Of a DNA stretch of 64,000 bases, positions 17,610-28,287 are shown piece by piece; position 1 is the stretch's first letter; each line of letters starts with the position of its first letter. The stretch is from Flavobacterium aquiphilum (GTDB lineage Bacteria; Bacteroidota; Bacteroidia; Flavobacteriales; Flavobacteriaceae): assembly GCF_027111335.1 (NCBI RefSeq), contig NZ_CP114288.1, forward strand, positions 4,464,001-4,528,000, read 5' to 3'. Position numbers and translations under genes: made by a program. A model generated the notes under the pieces. The model saw only the letters and a list, made by a program, of their open reading frames with translations, was not told the DNA's origin and ran no database searches.

Positions 17610-17617
17610 CAAATGTA
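17610..17617 (-). promoter_or_regulatory. -7 element of trxB
   Basis: TACATTTG on the minus strand, 21 nt before the ATG. Confidence 0.55.
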
Positions 17618-17698
17618 AACTTTATTACTAATAAGAGCTACCAAAATAAATCCAAAAAACTAATGCAGAAATAAATTTTAATTATTTTGCAAAAATGT

Positions 17699-17728
17699 TT
17701 TGAAAAGTAGAATTAAACATTATCTTTG
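17699..17728 (+). promoter_or_regulatory. tRNA-Pro promoter
   Basis: A full Bacteroidota promoter: -33 TTTG (17699-17702), 18-bp spacer and -7 TATCTTTG (17721-17728), ending 11 bp before the tRNA. This is the cleanest promoter in the window and supports the phylum assignment. Confidence 0.8.
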
Positions 17729-17739
17729 CACTCGCTTTT

Positions 17740-17814
17740 CGGGGTGTAGCGTAGCCCGGTTATCGCGCCTGCTTTGGGAGCAGGAGGCCGCAGGTTCGAA
17801 TCCTGCCACCCCGA
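17740..17814 (+). tRNA. tRNA-Pro (anticodon TGG)
   Basis: A 75-nt cloverleaf. The acceptor CGGGGTG pairs with CACCCCG. The anticodon stem CCTGC/GCAGG encloses TTTGGGA with anticodon TGG. The T arm is GCAGG-TTCGAAT-CCTGC. The discriminator is A, and the 3' CCA is not encoded (CAA follows), so it must be added after transcription. Confidence 0.97.
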
Positions 17815-17815
17815 C

Positions 17816-17847
17816 AAAAAGCCGAACAGCAATGTTCGGCTTTTTTT
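17816..17847 (+). terminator. terminator of tRNA-Pro
   Basis: AAAAAGCCGAACA (17816-17828) pairs with TGTTCGGCTTTTTTT (17833-17847), directly behind the tRNA. The rest of the gap to 17973 is featureless. Confidence 0.9.
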
Positions 17848-17972
17848 GTTTTATTTTCGAAAGTTATTCCAAGACAATCTGGGATTTCTTCAACAATTGT
17901 AATCATCAGAAAAATCCTTAATGATCAAAAAATATTGTTATATTTACCATTCACGATATTTTAGCTTTCATT

Positions 17973-20474
17973 ATGGAAATATTTCTTTTAGTTTGCTTAA
18001 TAGCACTACTTTTCTACACTCTAAACACAATAACAAACCGATTTGACAAAATTGAAGACAACATTCAAGCGTTAAATCGAAAAATAGAACTTCAAAAACC
18101 AATCGAAAAACCGATTGAGAAAACAATAGAAAAATTTGTCGAGAAACCCTTTGAGAAAATAACTCCTCCTATACCTATTAAAAAGGAAATAAAACCCGAA
18201 ATCACCTCTGTTCCGGTCGAAAAAACTATCGAAGAAAAAACAGAAAAAATAGATTTTGCGATGGAAACAAATCCAGGTCTAAAACCTATAGAACCGAAAC
18301 AGAAACAAGAGCCTGCACCAATTTTTGAAGTTGAAAAAACTTTTTGGGAAAAATTCAAAGAGAAAAATCCGGATTTAGAGAAATTTATTGGTGAAAACCT
18401 CATCAATAAAATTGGAATCCTGATTCTCGTTTTAGGAATTAGTTATTTTGTAAAATATGCTATCGACAAAGACTGGATAAACGAACCAGCCCGCGTGGGA
18501 ATTGGAATCTTATGTGGCGCTTTGGTTATGACAGTTGCTCATAAATTACGAAAAAACTATGCTGCTTTCAGTTCGGTATTTGTTGCCGGAGCCATTTCGA
18601 TATTCTATTTTACTATTGCAATCGCTTTCCATGACTATCATTTATTCAATCAAACTATTGCATTTGCAATAATGGTTATCATTACCGCTTTTAGTGCGGT
18701 TATTTCGCTATCTTATAACAGGGTAGAACTCGCTGTTCTTACCTTAATTGGAGGATTTGCAGTCCCTTTTATGATAAGCACAGGTGAAGGCAATTACGTA
18801 GTTTTGTTTACTTATATTACAATCCTGAACATAGGAATCTTAAGCTTGGCTTATTACAAAAAATGGAATTTGGTAAACCTGCTTTCTTATCTGTTTACAA
18901 TTGCACTCTATGGCGGATGGTTATTTAAAGACATCAATACTGACAAACCCCATTATTCAGGAGCTTTAGTCTTTGCTTTTGTCTTTTATTTCATTTTTGT
19001 TTTGATGAACATCATCAACAATGTCCGAACAAAAGGAGAATTCTCAAAAATGCAATTAACAATCCTGGCGAGCAACACCTTTTTATTTTATGGTGCCGGA
19101 ATGGCAATTTTAAATCATTACCATCCTGAATTCAAAGGATTATTCACAACAGTACTCGCATTGTTGAATTTAATTTACGCTTGGTTTTTGTACAAAAAAT
19201 TTGGATTGGACAAAAAAGCAGTGTATTTACTCATTGGCTTAACCCTAACATTTATCACACTTGCAATTCCGATTCAATTTAAGGGTAATTATATCACCCT
19301 ATTTTGGGCTGCCGAAGCGGTATTGCTATTATGGCTGTCTCAAAAATCACAAGTCACCGGCTACAAATTTGGTTCTATCATCGTTCATTTTTTAATGTTG
19401 GTCAGCCTTATTATGGATTGGATCAAATACTATATGGGAGATGCTGTTTTGAATATAGCTATCAATCCAATTTTTACCACTGGACTTTTTGCTATTGCTT
19501 CTTTGTTTTTAGTGAATCATTTGTTGAAAAAAGAGACAGAAGAAACCCCTATATTCGGTTTTGACTTCAATCCAGAACAATATGGCAAATATGCTTTTGA
19601 TTTAGCTATTGTCCTTTCCTATTTAACTGGTTTGTTCGAAGTAATTTACCAATCCAACAACCTCATACAGAATGCCTACTCAGCACTTTCGATTCAAGTA
19701 ATTTATCATTTATTCTTTTTTGCGGTGTTAAGTACTTTCATAAGTAAACAAAAAACTGAAGCTGCTTACAAAAAAGTTACAATTATAGCAATTATCAATA
19801 TTTTATTGTTCGCTTTTTGGTTCTCTGCTTTTGCATTCAAAGAACATCACGAAATTCTAAGATATGGAACCGGAAAACCAATAGCTTTTTATTTACATTA
19901 TATTTCACTGGCATTGACGGGTTATTTTGGATATCAATTGTATTTGTCAAATAAAGAAAAAATTATTTTCAGCTTTTTCAACAAGAAAAATATTGCGTGG
20001 ATTACTGCTTTTTTAATTGTTTACATCGCCAGTTCCGAAGTGATGCTTCACGGTTTGAAAATTCTTAACTCTCCCATTACGACAGAGGAAATACAATCAA
20101 ATCATTTGTATCACGATTTTAAAAATCAAGTTGCCTATATTAGAGAAATTATATCAGATGATAACATCCAATTGGCAAGGACGAAAATAATAAAAACCAG
20201 TTTTCCAATTCTTTGGGGCGTTTTGGCGTTTGTTTTTCTAATTTTCGGAATAAAAAAACAAATGAAAACTATTCGTGTTATCGCGTTATCTTTACTAGGA
20301 TTAACTATCGTAAAACTTTTCGTTTACGATATAAGTAACATTTCCGAAACCGGAAAAATAATATCTTTTATCCTTTTAGGAATTCTTATTTTGATTATCT
20401 CATTTGTCTACCAAAAAATTAAAGTCCTTGTCATAGATGAAAATAAACCGACTACTACAGATGAAATTCAATAA
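17973..20474 (+). CDS. DUF2339 polytopic membrane protein
   Basis: An 833-residue membrane protein. After one N-terminal hydrophobic segment (2-20) and a short coiled-coil-like stretch comes a Lys/Glu/Pro/Ile repeat (EKPIEKPIEKTIEK, about 42-65) and a charged linker to about residue 130. The remainder is a dense series of about 20 hydrophobic segments typical of DUF2339. The role of the family is unknown; an envelope function is usual. The next gene starts inside its 3' end (14-bp overlap) and encodes a DUF3999 protein, a recurring partner, so the two probably form a complex. Confidence 0.85.
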   Translation: MEIFLLVCLIALLFYTLNTITNRFDKIEDNIQALNRKIELQKPIEKPIEKTIEKFVEKPFEKITPPIPIKKEIKPEITSVPVEKTIEEKTEKIDFAMETNPGLKPIEPKQKQEPAPIFEVEKTFWEKFKEKNPDLEKFIGENLINKIGILILVLGISYFVKYAIDKDWINEPARVGIGILCGALVMTVAHKLRKNYAAFSSVFVAGAISIFYFTIAIAFHDYHLFNQTIAFAIMVIITAFSAVISLSYNRVELAVLTLIGGFAVPFMISTGEGNYVVLFTYITILNIGILSLAYYKKWNLVNLLSYLFTIALYGGWLFKDINTDKPHYSGALVFAFVFYFIFVLMNIINNVRTKGEFSKMQLTILASNTFLFYGAGMAILNHYHPEFKGLFTTVLALLNLIYAWFLYKKFGLDKKAVYLLIGLTLTFITLAIPIQFKGNYITLFWAAEAVLLLWLSQKSQVTGYKFGSIIVHFLMLVSLIMDWIKYYMGDAVLNIAINPIFTTGLFAIASLFLVNHLLKKETEETPIFGFDFNPEQYGKYAFDLAIVLSYLTGLFEVIYQSNNLIQNAYSALSIQVIYHLFFFAVLSTFISKQKTEAAYKKVTIIAIINILLFAFWFSAFAFKEHHEILRYGTGKPIAFYLHYISLALTGYFGYQLYLSNKEKIIFSFFNKKNIAWITAFLIVYIASSEVMLHGLKILNSPITTEEIQSNHLYHDFKNQVAYIREIISDDNIQLARTKIIKTSFPILWGVLAFVFLIFGIKKQMKTIRVIALSLLGLTIVKLFVYDISNISETGKIISFILLGILILIISFVYQKIKVLVIDENKPTTTDEIQ

Positions 20475-21684
20475 GTTTATAGTATTTCTTTTTGTTGCAA
20501 ATCTTTCATTTGCCCAAAACACCACTGCCAAAATTAAAACAGTGGCGCAAAACGGATTGTATAAAATTGTTCTGCCACCAGATATTCGTTCATTTTCAAA
20601 TGAGGAAATGAGTGATTTTAGAATTTTTGATTCAAAAGAAAAAGAAGTACCCTATTTTTTGATTCAAAACGCCAACGAAACAATCACTAACAATTTTGAC
20701 GAATATGAAATAATTTCCAAAACGACTGTACCAAAGAAAAACACATCTGTTATTATTAAAAATCCATCTAAACAAAATTACAGTCAGATTTCACTTTTTA
20801 TAGCCAATTCCAATGTCGTAAAACAATATTCTATCTCAGGAAGTGACGACCAAAAAGAATGGTTCGGGCTTTCTAATAACCAAGAACTTTATGATTTAAG
20901 TTCTAACACCGAAACGTATGTTGTAAAGACAATCTCGCTTCCGCTAAATTCCTATAAATTTTTAAAAATTGACTTCAACGACAAGAAAACATTACCAATA
21001 AATGTAGTGAAAGCGGGAAATTTCAAAAGTCATACTCAAAACAATTCTTTACTTCAGATTGTTCCAAAAGAATTTACTGTATCACAACTTCCTTCCAAAA
21101 AGGAAACAATGATTCGCATTTCTTTTGAATCTCCGCAGATCATCAATCAGCTTATTTTTGAAATTTCGAAACCCAATTTTTACACTCGAAACACGACGGT
21201 TTTCAAAAACGAAGTTCGAAAAATTAAGCATAAAACAAAAATCTATCCGGTTACTATCGCGAATTTTGAATTAAACTCGAAAACAAAAAACACTTTCAAT
21301 ATTCCAGAATTATTTGTGAAGGAGTTTTTCATAAAAATAGAAAATCAGGATAATCAGCCTTTGGTTATCACCGCTGTAAAATGCATGCAAGTTCCTCTCT
21401 CAATTGTTGCTGATTTGAACGCCAACGAACAATACACTATCAAAACAGGAAATCCAAACCTAAATCCTCCTGACTATGACCTTTCAAATTTCAAGAATAG
21501 CATTTCTGGCAATTTACCCGAAACCTCTATTTACGAAATAAAAAAAACAAACCTTCCCGTAAATGCAGGAACAAACAAATCCTTTTGGCAACAAGCCTGG
21601 TTCATGTGGATTTGTATACTATTTGGAGCTATTACCATTGGCTATTTCACAACAAGTTTAATGAAAGACATGAAAACTGAATAA
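20461..21684 (+). CDS. DUF3999-family secreted/membrane protein
   Basis: A 407-residue protein beginning MKFNKFIVFLFVANLSFAQ, a clean Sec signal. The start at 20461 is preferred over an ATG 24 nt upstream because it begins exactly at the signal peptide. The body is beta-rich, with carbohydrate-binding-like repeats, and a single C-terminal transmembrane helix (about 380-398, WFMWICILFGAITIGYF) anchors it. It overlaps the DUF2339 gene by 14 bp, indicating translational coupling. Function unknown. Confidence 0.8.
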   Translation: MKFNKFIVFLFVANLSFAQNTTAKIKTVAQNGLYKIVLPPDIRSFSNEEMSDFRIFDSKEKEVPYFLIQNANETITNNFDEYEIISKTTVPKKNTSVIIKNPSKQNYSQISLFIANSNVVKQYSISGSDDQKEWFGLSNNQELYDLSSNTETYVVKTISLPLNSYKFLKIDFNDKKTLPINVVKAGNFKSHTQNNSLLQIVPKEFTVSQLPSKKETMIRISFESPQIINQLIFEISKPNFYTRNTTVFKNEVRKIKHKTKIYPVTIANFELNSKTKNTFNIPELFVKEFFIKIENQDNQPLVITAVKCMQVPLSIVADLNANEQYTIKTGNPNLNPPDYDLSNFKNSISGNLPETSIYEIKKTNLPVNAGTNKSFWQQAWFMWICILFGAITIGYFTTSLMKDMKTE

Positions 21685-21812
21685 TTTTTAAAGTTTCTCT
21701 AAATTGACACTCTTACAACTATCAAAAAATGCCATTTCAATAAAAATTAATTAAAATTGGATCATAATTTTATTTTTAATCTAAAAAACAGAGTTCAATA
21801 TCGTTAAATTTC

Positions 21813-21820
21813 TATTTTTG
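21813..21820 (+). promoter_or_regulatory. -7 element of udk
   Basis: TATTTTTG, 26 bp before the udk ATG; no clear -33 box. Confidence 0.5.
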
Positions 21821-21846
21821 TATCACAAACTCAATATCTATATTTT

Positions 21847-22455
21847 ATGCTCATTATAGGAATCGCAGGCGGGACAGGATCAGGAAAAACAACCGTGGTA
21901 CATCAAATCATGAACGAATTGCCTGAAACCGAAGTTGGCATTATTGCTCAAGACTCTTATTACAAAGAAACACACGATTTGAGTTATGAAGACCGGTCAA
22001 AAATCAATTTTGACCATCCAAGAGCTATTGATTTCGAATTATTGGTAGCGCATCTCAAAGAATTAAAAGCAGGAAATACTATTAACCAGCCTGTTTATTC
22101 GTTTGTACAACACAACAGAACTGACGATATCATAGTCACACATCCCAGAAAAGTAATGATTGTAGAAGGGATTTTGATTCTGACCAATCCCGAATTGAGA
22201 AATCTTTTCGATATCAAAATATTTGTACATGCCGATTCGGATGAACGATTGATTCGTCGCATGAAAAGAGACATTGCCGAACGTGGAAGAGACATGTATG
22301 AAGTGTTAAATCGCTATCAAACAACGCTAAAACCAATGCATGAGCAATTTATTGAACCTTCAAAAGCTTTTGCAGACATTATAATTCCAAACGACAAATT
22401 TAATACTGTTGCCATTGATGTAGTTCGAGCCGTAATTAATCAGCGTATTTTATAA
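21847..22455 (+). CDS. udk: uridine kinase
   Basis: A 202-residue P-loop kinase that phosphorylates uridine and cytidine to UMP/CMP in pyrimidine salvage. Walker A is GIAGGTGSGKTT (5-16). Further landmarks are the QDSYYK nucleoside-binding motif, FDHPRAIDFELL, the PVYSF motif, and the lid region RLIRRMKRDIAERGRDM. Normal length. The division gene follows 102 bp later, and they may be cotranscribed. Confidence 0.94.
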   Translation: MLIIGIAGGTGSGKTTVVHQIMNELPETEVGIIAQDSYYKETHDLSYEDRSKINFDHPRAIDFELLVAHLKELKAGNTINQPVYSFVQHNRTDDIIVTHPRKVMIVEGILILTNPELRNLFDIKIFVHADSDERLIRRMKRDIAERGRDMYEVLNRYQTTLKPMHEQFIEPSKAFADIIIPNDKFNTVAIDVVRAVINQRIL

Positions 22456-22557
22456 TTTTATTGTAATTTTATCCTGTTCAAATCACAGTATTTTTATTGT
22501 TTTAGAACAAAATAAAAATTCACAAACAAAATCGATCTGCATTAAAAAATATTCCCG

Positions 22558-22884
22558 ATGAAAAATCCATTTAAAGAAAAACCTTGGTACAAAACCCTAA
22601 GCAACAAATACGTTTGGGTATCGCTATCTTTCTTGACTTGGATGATTTTTCTGGACAACTACTCTTATTTTGAACATCGTTTTTTAAACAAGCAAATCGA
22701 CGAACTTGAAGAAAATGCCAGCTATTACCAAAACGAAATAAAAAAGGATGAGGAAAAAATCAAGCAACTGAAAAATCCTTTACAAATTGAAAAATATGCC
22801 CGGGAAAAATACTTTATGAAAAAAGATAGTGAAGACATTTACATCATAGAGTTTAAAGGGGATACCATCAAAAAAGAAGAGTAA
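22558..22884 (+). CDS. septum formation initiator (DivIC/FtsB-like)
   Basis: A 108-residue bitopic protein. A short cytoplasmic N-terminus and one transmembrane helix (about 18-36) are followed by a coiled coil (about 40-75, QIDELEENASYYQNEIKKDEEKIKQLK) and the family motif NPLQIEKYAREKYFMKKDSEDIYII. These proteins join the divisome as a FtsB/FtsL-type complex. It lies 34 bp ahead of mutA, a neighbourhood that is positional rather than functional. Confidence 0.88.
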   Translation: MKNPFKEKPWYKTLSNKYVWVSLSFLTWMIFLDNYSYFEHRFLNKQIDELEENASYYQNEIKKDEEKIKQLKNPLQIEKYAREKYFMKKDSEDIYIIEFKGDTIKKEE

Positions 22885-22918
22885 TCCTTTCTCTTTTCAA
22901 ATCTAATTACAATTAAAA

Positions 22919-24283
22919 ATGGCCAAGAATTTATTCGAAGATTTCAGCCCGGTTTCCGCAAAACTTTGGAAACAAAAAATTCAATTTGAACTCAAAGGTG
23001 CCGATTATAATGAAACTTTAATTTGGAACTCTCCCGAAGATATTAAAGTAAAGCCGTTTTATGATAAAGAGGATTTATCCAAAAAACTTTCCGTTACCAC
23101 AAAAGCGTCACAATTCAGAATTTGCCAAAACATCTTTGTTTTTGATCTTGAAAAATCAATTACAAAAGCTTTGGATTCGATTAATCGTGGTGCCGAAAGC
23201 ATCCGTTTTAACATTCCTGAAAAAACAGTAGATATTGCAAAGTTGTTAGAAAAACTTCCTTTAGAAAAGATTACTGTTTATTTTCATTTCAATTTTATTT
23301 CAATCGATTTCGTTAAAAAAATTGACGCTATTGCAAAAGAAAAAAAAGCGACTATCTATTGTCTATTAGATCCGATAGGGCAATTAGCCAAAGAAGGAAA
23401 CTGGTACAATACTCCCGAAAAAAGCAACTTTGATACTTTAAATATACTTACCAAAGAAACCCAATCTCTTTCGCTTATCAGCATCAACAGTGGATTATAT
23501 CAAAATGCTGGTGCCTCGATGGTACAGCAAATCGCTTATAGCCTGGCTCATGCCAATGAATATTTCAATCGAATTTCTGATATAAACCAACCAATCGTTT
23601 TTCAGATATCGGTAGGAAGCAATTATTTTTTCGAAATCGCAAAACTGCGTGCTTTTCGAATCCTTTTCAAGACAATAGCTAAAGAATATAATCACAATTT
23701 AGATTGTCATTTTCTTGTTACCCCAACTAAGCGCAACAAAACCATCTACGATTATAATGTAAATATGCTGCGTACTACAACTGAATGCATGGGAGCTATT
23801 CTCGGCGGAGCAGATGCAATAGCCAATTTACCTTATGATGCCTTGTATCACAAAGACAACGAATTTGGAGACAGAATTGCCCGCAATCAATTGTTAGTTC
23901 TTAAAAATGAAAGTTACTTTGACAAAGTAGACAATCCTGCTGACGGCAGTTATTATATCGAAAGCTTGACTCAGCAATTAGCAGAAAAAGCATTACTTTT
24001 ATTCAAAAACATAGAAGCTAATGGAGGTTTTCTAAAACAACTGAATGAAGGTGTCATCAAAAGAAAAATACAAGAAAGTGCCGATGCTGAACAAAACCTG
24101 TTTGATTCCGGAAAAGAAACACTTTTGGGAACCAACAAATATCCCAATCCGAACGACAAAATGAAAGAAGATTTAGAATTATTTCCTTTTGTAAAAATAA
24201 AACCCAGAAAAACATTGATTACTCCAATAATCGAAAAAAGATTGGCAGAAAAAATGGAACAGGAACGACTTTCGAAAGAATAA
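22919..24283 (+). CDS. mutA: methylmalonyl-CoA mutase small subunit
   Basis: A 454-residue non-catalytic beta subunit of methylmalonyl-CoA mutase. It has the TIM-barrel half related to the large subunit (MLRTTTECMGAILGGADAIANLPYDALY, then NQLLVLKNESYFDKVDNPADGSYYIESLT) but no C-terminal cobalamin-binding domain and no DxHxxG motif. It forms a heterodimer with the product of the next gene, 135 bp downstream, in the succinyl-CoA to methylmalonyl-CoA to propionyl-CoA route. Confidence 0.93.
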   Translation: MAKNLFEDFSPVSAKLWKQKIQFELKGADYNETLIWNSPEDIKVKPFYDKEDLSKKLSVTTKASQFRICQNIFVFDLEKSITKALDSINRGAESIRFNIPEKTVDIAKLLEKLPLEKITVYFHFNFISIDFVKKIDAIAKEKKATIYCLLDPIGQLAKEGNWYNTPEKSNFDTLNILTKETQSLSLISINSGLYQNAGASMVQQIAYSLAHANEYFNRISDINQPIVFQISVGSNYFFEIAKLRAFRILFKTIAKEYNHNLDCHFLVTPTKRNKTIYDYNVNMLRTTTECMGAILGGADAIANLPYDALYHKDNEFGDRIARNQLLVLKNESYFDKVDNPADGSYYIESLTQQLAEKALLLFKNIEANGGFLKQLNEGVIKRKIQESADAEQNLFDSGKETLLGTNKYPNPNDKMKEDLELFPFVKIKPRKTLITPIIEKRLAEKMEQERLSKE

Positions 24284-24418
24284 TCGGTGACAGTTTAAAA
24301 TTAAACCTTAAATGGCCTTACAACCCTTAAATGCTGAAAATAAAAACAGGAGATGATTTAAAAGTATTAAGAGTTTATTTTAAAACAAAAAACTTACATA
24401 CCTTATATGGTTTAAAAA

Positions 24419-26545
24419 ATGAAAAGAAAAGATCTTCAACATATAACCCTCAAAGATAATTTTCAGGACGAAAACGGCAATCATCAAGCAGATAGCTATC
24501 TTACTGCCGAAGGAATTGAACTGCACAAAACATATACTGAAGACGACATTGAACCTCTTGAGCATCTTGATTTTGGAGCTGGTTTTGCGCCAAATTTAAG
24601 AGGACCTTACTCAACAATGTATGTTCAAAAACCATGGACAATACGTCAATATGCAGGTTTTTCAACAGCCGAAGACAGCAATGCTTTTTACATAAGAAAC
24701 CTTGCCGCAGGCCAAAAAGGACTTTCCATCGCTTTTGATTTGCCAACACACAGAGGTTACGACTCCGATCATGAAAGAGTTGTAGGTGATGTTGGAAAAG
24801 CTGGAGTCGCAATAGACTCAGTTGAAGATATGAAAGTTCTGTTTGACCAGATTCCGCTGAATGAAATGTCGGTTTCCATGACTATGAACGGTGCCGTTTT
24901 ACCAATCATGGCTTTTTATATTGTCGCCGCCGAAGAACAAGGCGTAAAACCTGAACAACTTTCAGGTACCATTCAAAATGACATCCTGAAAGAGTTTATG
25001 GTACGTAACACTTATATCTACCCTCCTGCTTCATCGATGAAAATCATAGCCGATATATTTGAATATACCAGCAAAAAGATGCCGAAATTCAACTCTATTT
25101 CTATTTCCGGCTATCATATGCAGGAAGCAGGTGCTACTGCCGATATTGAATTGGCATACACTTTGGCTGACGGTTTAGAATATATTCGGACTGGATTAGC
25201 AACCGGAATGAAAATTGATGATTTTGCACCCCGCCTCTCTTTTTTCTGGGCAATCGGAATGAACCATTTTATGGAAATTGCCAAAATGAGAGCAGGACGA
25301 ATGATTTGGGCCAAATTAATCAAACAATTCAGCCCAAAAGATGAAAAATCATTGGCACTAAGAACCCATTGCCAAACATCCGGCTGGAGTTTAACCGAGC
25401 AAGACCCTTTCAACAATGTAGCGCGTACCTGTATCGAGGCTGCAGCAGCAGTTTTTGGAGGAACACAATCTTTACACACCAATGCTTTAGACGAAGCGAT
25501 AGCCTTACCTACCGATTTTTCGGCACGAATTGCGAGAAATACCCAAATCTATTTACAGGAAGAAACCAAAATTACCAAAACAGTAGATCCATGGGCAGGC
25601 AGTTATTATGTCGAAAGCCTTACTAACGAAATTGTCGAAAAAGCTTGGAAACTAATAGAAGAAGTGGAAGAACTGGGCGGAATGACCAAAGCTATCGAAA
25701 CCGGAATTCCGAAAATTAGGATTGAAGAAGCCGCTGCACGTAAACAAGCACGGATTGACAGCGGACAAGATATTATTGTCGGTGTTAACAAATACCGTTT
25801 GGAAAAAGAAGATCCGTTGCAAATTTTGGATGTCGATAATCAAAAAGTTCGACAACAACAATTAGAAAAATTAAACAGAATAAAAGCATCACGGAATTCG
25901 AATGAAGTTAAGGCTTCATTACAAAAACTAAAGATTTGTGCCGAAACAAGAGAAGGAAATTTATTGGAATTCGCAGTTGAAGCAGCCAGAAATCGTTGCA
26001 CATTAGGAGAAATTAGCGATGCGTTAGAAACAGTTTTCGGGAGATACAAAGCACAAATTAAATCTTTTAGCGGAGTGTATAGCAAAGAAATGAAAGACGA
26101 CAAAAGCTTTGAAAAAGCAAAACAATTGGCAGATACCTTTGCCAAACAAGAAGGCCGTCGACCAAGAATCATGATTGCCAAAATGGGTCAGGATGGACAC
26201 GACCGTGGTGCCAAAGTTGTTGCCACAGGCTACGCTGATGTTGGTTTTGATGTTGATATAGGCCCATTGTTTCAAACTCCTGCAGAGGCAGCAAAACAAG
26301 CTGTAGAAAACGACGTGCACATTCTTGGAGTATCTTCACTTGCAGCCGGTCATAAAACTTTGGTTCCGCAAGTAATCGAAGAACTCAAAAAATACGGTAG
26401 AGAAGATATTATGGTTATTGTTGGCGGAGTTATTCCTCCTCAAGATTATCAATTTTTATTTGATGCCGGAGCGGTAGCCATTTTTGGTCCTGGCACAAAA
26501 ATAAGCGATGCTGCTATTCAGATTTTGGAAATTTTAATAGATTAA
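24419..26545 (+). CDS. mutB: methylmalonyl-CoA mutase large subunit
   Basis: A 708-residue catalytic subunit. The N-terminal TIM barrel has the substrate signature [28 protein letters not shown]. The C-terminal B12-binding domain (about 575-705) has the base-off motif GQDGHDRG with the cobalt-ligating His and the later GVSSLAAGH and GGVIPP motifs. It interconverts succinyl-CoA and methylmalonyl-CoA with adenosylcobalamin. It pairs with mutA upstream; no MeaB chaperone gene is adjacent in this window. Confidence 0.96.
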   Translation: MKRKDLQHITLKDNFQDENGNHQADSYLTAEGIELHKTYTEDDIEPLEHLDFGAGFAPNLRGPYSTMYVQKPWTIRQYAGFSTAEDSNAFYIRNLAAGQKGLSIAFDLPTHRGYDSDHERVVGDVGKAGVAIDSVEDMKVLFDQIPLNEMSVSMTMNGAVLPIMAFYIVAAEEQGVKPEQLSGTIQNDILKEFMVRNTYIYPPASSMKIIADIFEYTSKKMPKFNSISISGYHMQEAGATADIELAYTLADGLEYIRTGLATGMKIDDFAPRLSFFWAIGMNHFMEIAKMRAGRMIWAKLIKQFSPKDEKSLALRTHCQTSGWSLTEQDPFNNVARTCIEAAAAVFGGTQSLHTNALDEAIALPTDFSARIARNTQIYLQEETKITKTVDPWAGSYYVESLTNEIVEKAWKLIEEVEELGGMTKAIETGIPKIRIEEAAARKQARIDSGQDIIVGVNKYRLEKEDPLQILDVDNQKVRQQQLEKLNRIKASRNSNEVKASLQKLKICAETREGNLLEFAVEAARNRCTLGEISDALETVFGRYKAQIKSFSGVYSKEMKDDKSFEKAKQLADTFAKQEGRRPRIMIAKMGQDGHDRGAKVVATGYADVGFDVDIGPLFQTPAEAAKQAVENDVHILGVSSLAAGHKTLVPQVIEELKKYGREDIMVIVGGVIPPQDYQFLFDAGAVAIFGPGTKISDAAIQILEILID

Positions 26546-26598
26546 CCAAACATAATTTGAAAACTATATTTTAATTTCAGCATTCATTTTTTAAAACT

Positions 26599-26636
26599 AT
26601 CGGTACTTTAATAATTGTTGAAGTACCGATTTTTTA
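26599..26636 (+). terminator. terminator after mutAB
   Basis: ATCGGTACTT (26599-26608) pairs with AAGTACCGAT (26621-26630), followed by a T-tract. Confidence 0.85.
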
Positions 26637-27049
26637 TTGGTAAATAAAACAACAACAAACTGATTTACATATTATTATAACAAAATAAATCTATGAAAAT
26701 CTAGCTTTTTTCATCAATAAAATAAAAAACAAAACCCTTAATCTTCCAAAAGAGATTTTCTTTCTTAAATATTTTAAAACTAAAATCCTACTATTTTTAT
26801 AGTTAACCAAAAATTAGGTTGAACAACTTACTAATCAAAATTTATGACATTCTATCTGAATAAAACCTTCTCATAAATTAACAAATATTACACAAATCAT
26901 TAACATACTACAAATTACTATAAACCTACTTTTACCTGTAGTTATTTAAAATAAATAAAAACAAGAAGGGGAAGCAACAACAAAGAAACCTTAACATTTG
27001 TCCCAAAAACAGCATTTCAAAATAGTATATTAATTTAAAATGGGATATT
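26637..27049. other. AT-rich gap with no gene
   Basis: About 410 bp of very AT-rich sequence between the mutAB terminator and the next gene. I see no ORF, no hairpin repeat and no convincing TANNTTTG box close to the ATG. Confidence 0.6.
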
Positions 27050-27580
27050 ATGAAAACAGTTTTTATTATGGTATTAATTTTTGGAATTCATCTTAGCTCG
27101 TTTTCTCAAAGCGAAGGAAATGATGAAAAAACAATGAAGTCAGTAGAACTGCCTGAGATTGTTATTAAAAATGCAGGAAAAGATTTTTCATATTATTTGC
27201 CCGACAAAAATCCAGACCCAAGTGTTAAAAAACTCCAAAGTGATTTTATTGCCTACAATTTGGGCAAAGATTATGAAGGTTATGACAATTTTCTAGTAAT
27301 CTTAGAAGGAGAAAAAGGAATTTTGACTGCCACTTATGACTCAAATGGAAAACTTACCAGTGTTGTAGAAAAATACAATAATACTCAACTCCCCATTCCC
27401 GTAATCTATTCTGTTTATAAAGCTTATCCAGGTTGGCAAATTGTAAATGACAAATACTTATACTCACAAGAAAATGGTGATATTAAGAAAAAAGAATACA
27501 ATTTAAAACTCAAAAAGGAAAACGAAGTAATAAAATTAAAAGTTAATCCGAAAGGAGAAATTATTGCCAATGCTGATTAA
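27050..27580 (+). CDS. secreted hypothetical protein, PepSY-like
   Basis: A 176-residue protein with a Sec signal peptide (about 1-20, ending SSFSQS). The mature region has two similar halves, each with a helix followed by strands (VKKLQSDFIAYNLGKDYEGYDNFLVILEGEKGILTATYDSNGKLTSVVEKY and a later counterpart KAYPGWQIVNDKYLY), like PepSY/BLIP-like repeats found in periplasmic proteins. That assignment is tentative and no function follows from it. It is a single-gene unit with a strong terminator. Confidence 0.65.
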   Translation: MKTVFIMVLIFGIHLSSFSQSEGNDEKTMKSVELPEIVIKNAGKDFSYYLPDKNPDPSVKKLQSDFIAYNLGKDYEGYDNFLVILEGEKGILTATYDSNGKLTSVVEKYNNTQLPIPVIYSVYKAYPGWQIVNDKYLYSQENGDIKKKEYNLKLKKENEVIKLKVNPKGEIIANAD

Positions 27581-27584
27581 AACT

Positions 27585-27623
27585 TAAAGGTCGGTTTGAA
27601 ACTACTTTCCAAACCGACCTTTA
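27585..27623. terminator. bidirectional terminator
   Basis: TAAAGGTCGGTTT (27585-27597) pairs with AAACCGACCTTTA (27611-27623), between convergent genes. Confidence 0.85.
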
Positions 27624-27651
27624 ATTATTATAAAATCTTAGATAATACAAT

Positions 27652-28287
27652 CTAAATCACTCTCGCGGTACTATCCGCAACTATAAAGGAAGTATCATAA
27701 CCTCCAAATTTTTTCAGATAACTTCGCAATGAAGTCCCGTAAATGTCTTTAATAAAACGCTTCCCTTTATATCTGAAAAACTTTTTAACAGATCCCACAC
27801 CTGCAAGGTGAGCAGCAGCCAAAATACCAGATTCCGTAATACGGATTCCGTTCAAAATGGTTCCGTCATACCTTTCAATTACATCCCTTAACTCCCATTT
27901 GTTTTTGGCTAAGAGGGCAATAAAAGCTTTTTCCTGCATTCGGGGGCTGTTTAAAAACGCTTCGCTATTGTGAATCCCAATAGTTTTTAAAGTTTCTATA
28001 CCAAATTGGTATTTTCCTAAATAGCCGAGAGAATTAATTTTCCTGTATTTTCCTTGTGACTCTTTGAAGCCGATAGCTTCCTTATAACCAATAAAAAAGT
28101 TTCCGGTATATGGAATCTCAGATTTGGTATAATCGCTCACATTTAATGATGGTAGTAAGTAGGATGTATCATCAGTTTCGTTAATTAGAAACCATGGGGT
28201 AGATTCTAATTTGGAGGGTTTAAAACCTAAGCTTAAAAAAGCAACTACGACAATTAAACTTGTGTAATAATACCATTTTTTTATCAT
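27652..28287 (-). CDS. lysozyme/transglycosylase-like exported protein
   Basis: A 211-residue protein from Met at 28287 (MIKKWYYYTSLIVVVAFLSLGF), which starts exactly at the signal anchor. The segment GYKEAIGFKESQGKYRKINSLGYLGKYQFG resembles the catalytic Glu region of lytic transglycosylase or lysozyme-like folds (Glu in FKESQG), and GILAAAHLAGVGSVKKFF resembles the later substrate-cleft motif. A peptidoglycan-cleaving role is plausible but rests on pattern memory only. It is preceded by a 330-bp AT-rich stretch without a gene and then two repeat elements. Confidence 0.55.
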   Translation of the reverse strand: MIKKWYYYTSLIVVVAFLSLGFKPSKLESTPWFLINETDDTSYLLPSLNVSDYTKSEIPYTGNFFIGYKEAIGFKESQGKYRKINSLGYLGKYQFGIETLKTIGIHNSEAFLNSPRMQEKAFIALLAKNKWELRDVIERYDGTILNGIRITESGILAAAHLAGVGSVKKFFRYKGKRFIKDIYGTSLRSYLKKFGGYDTSFIVADSTARVI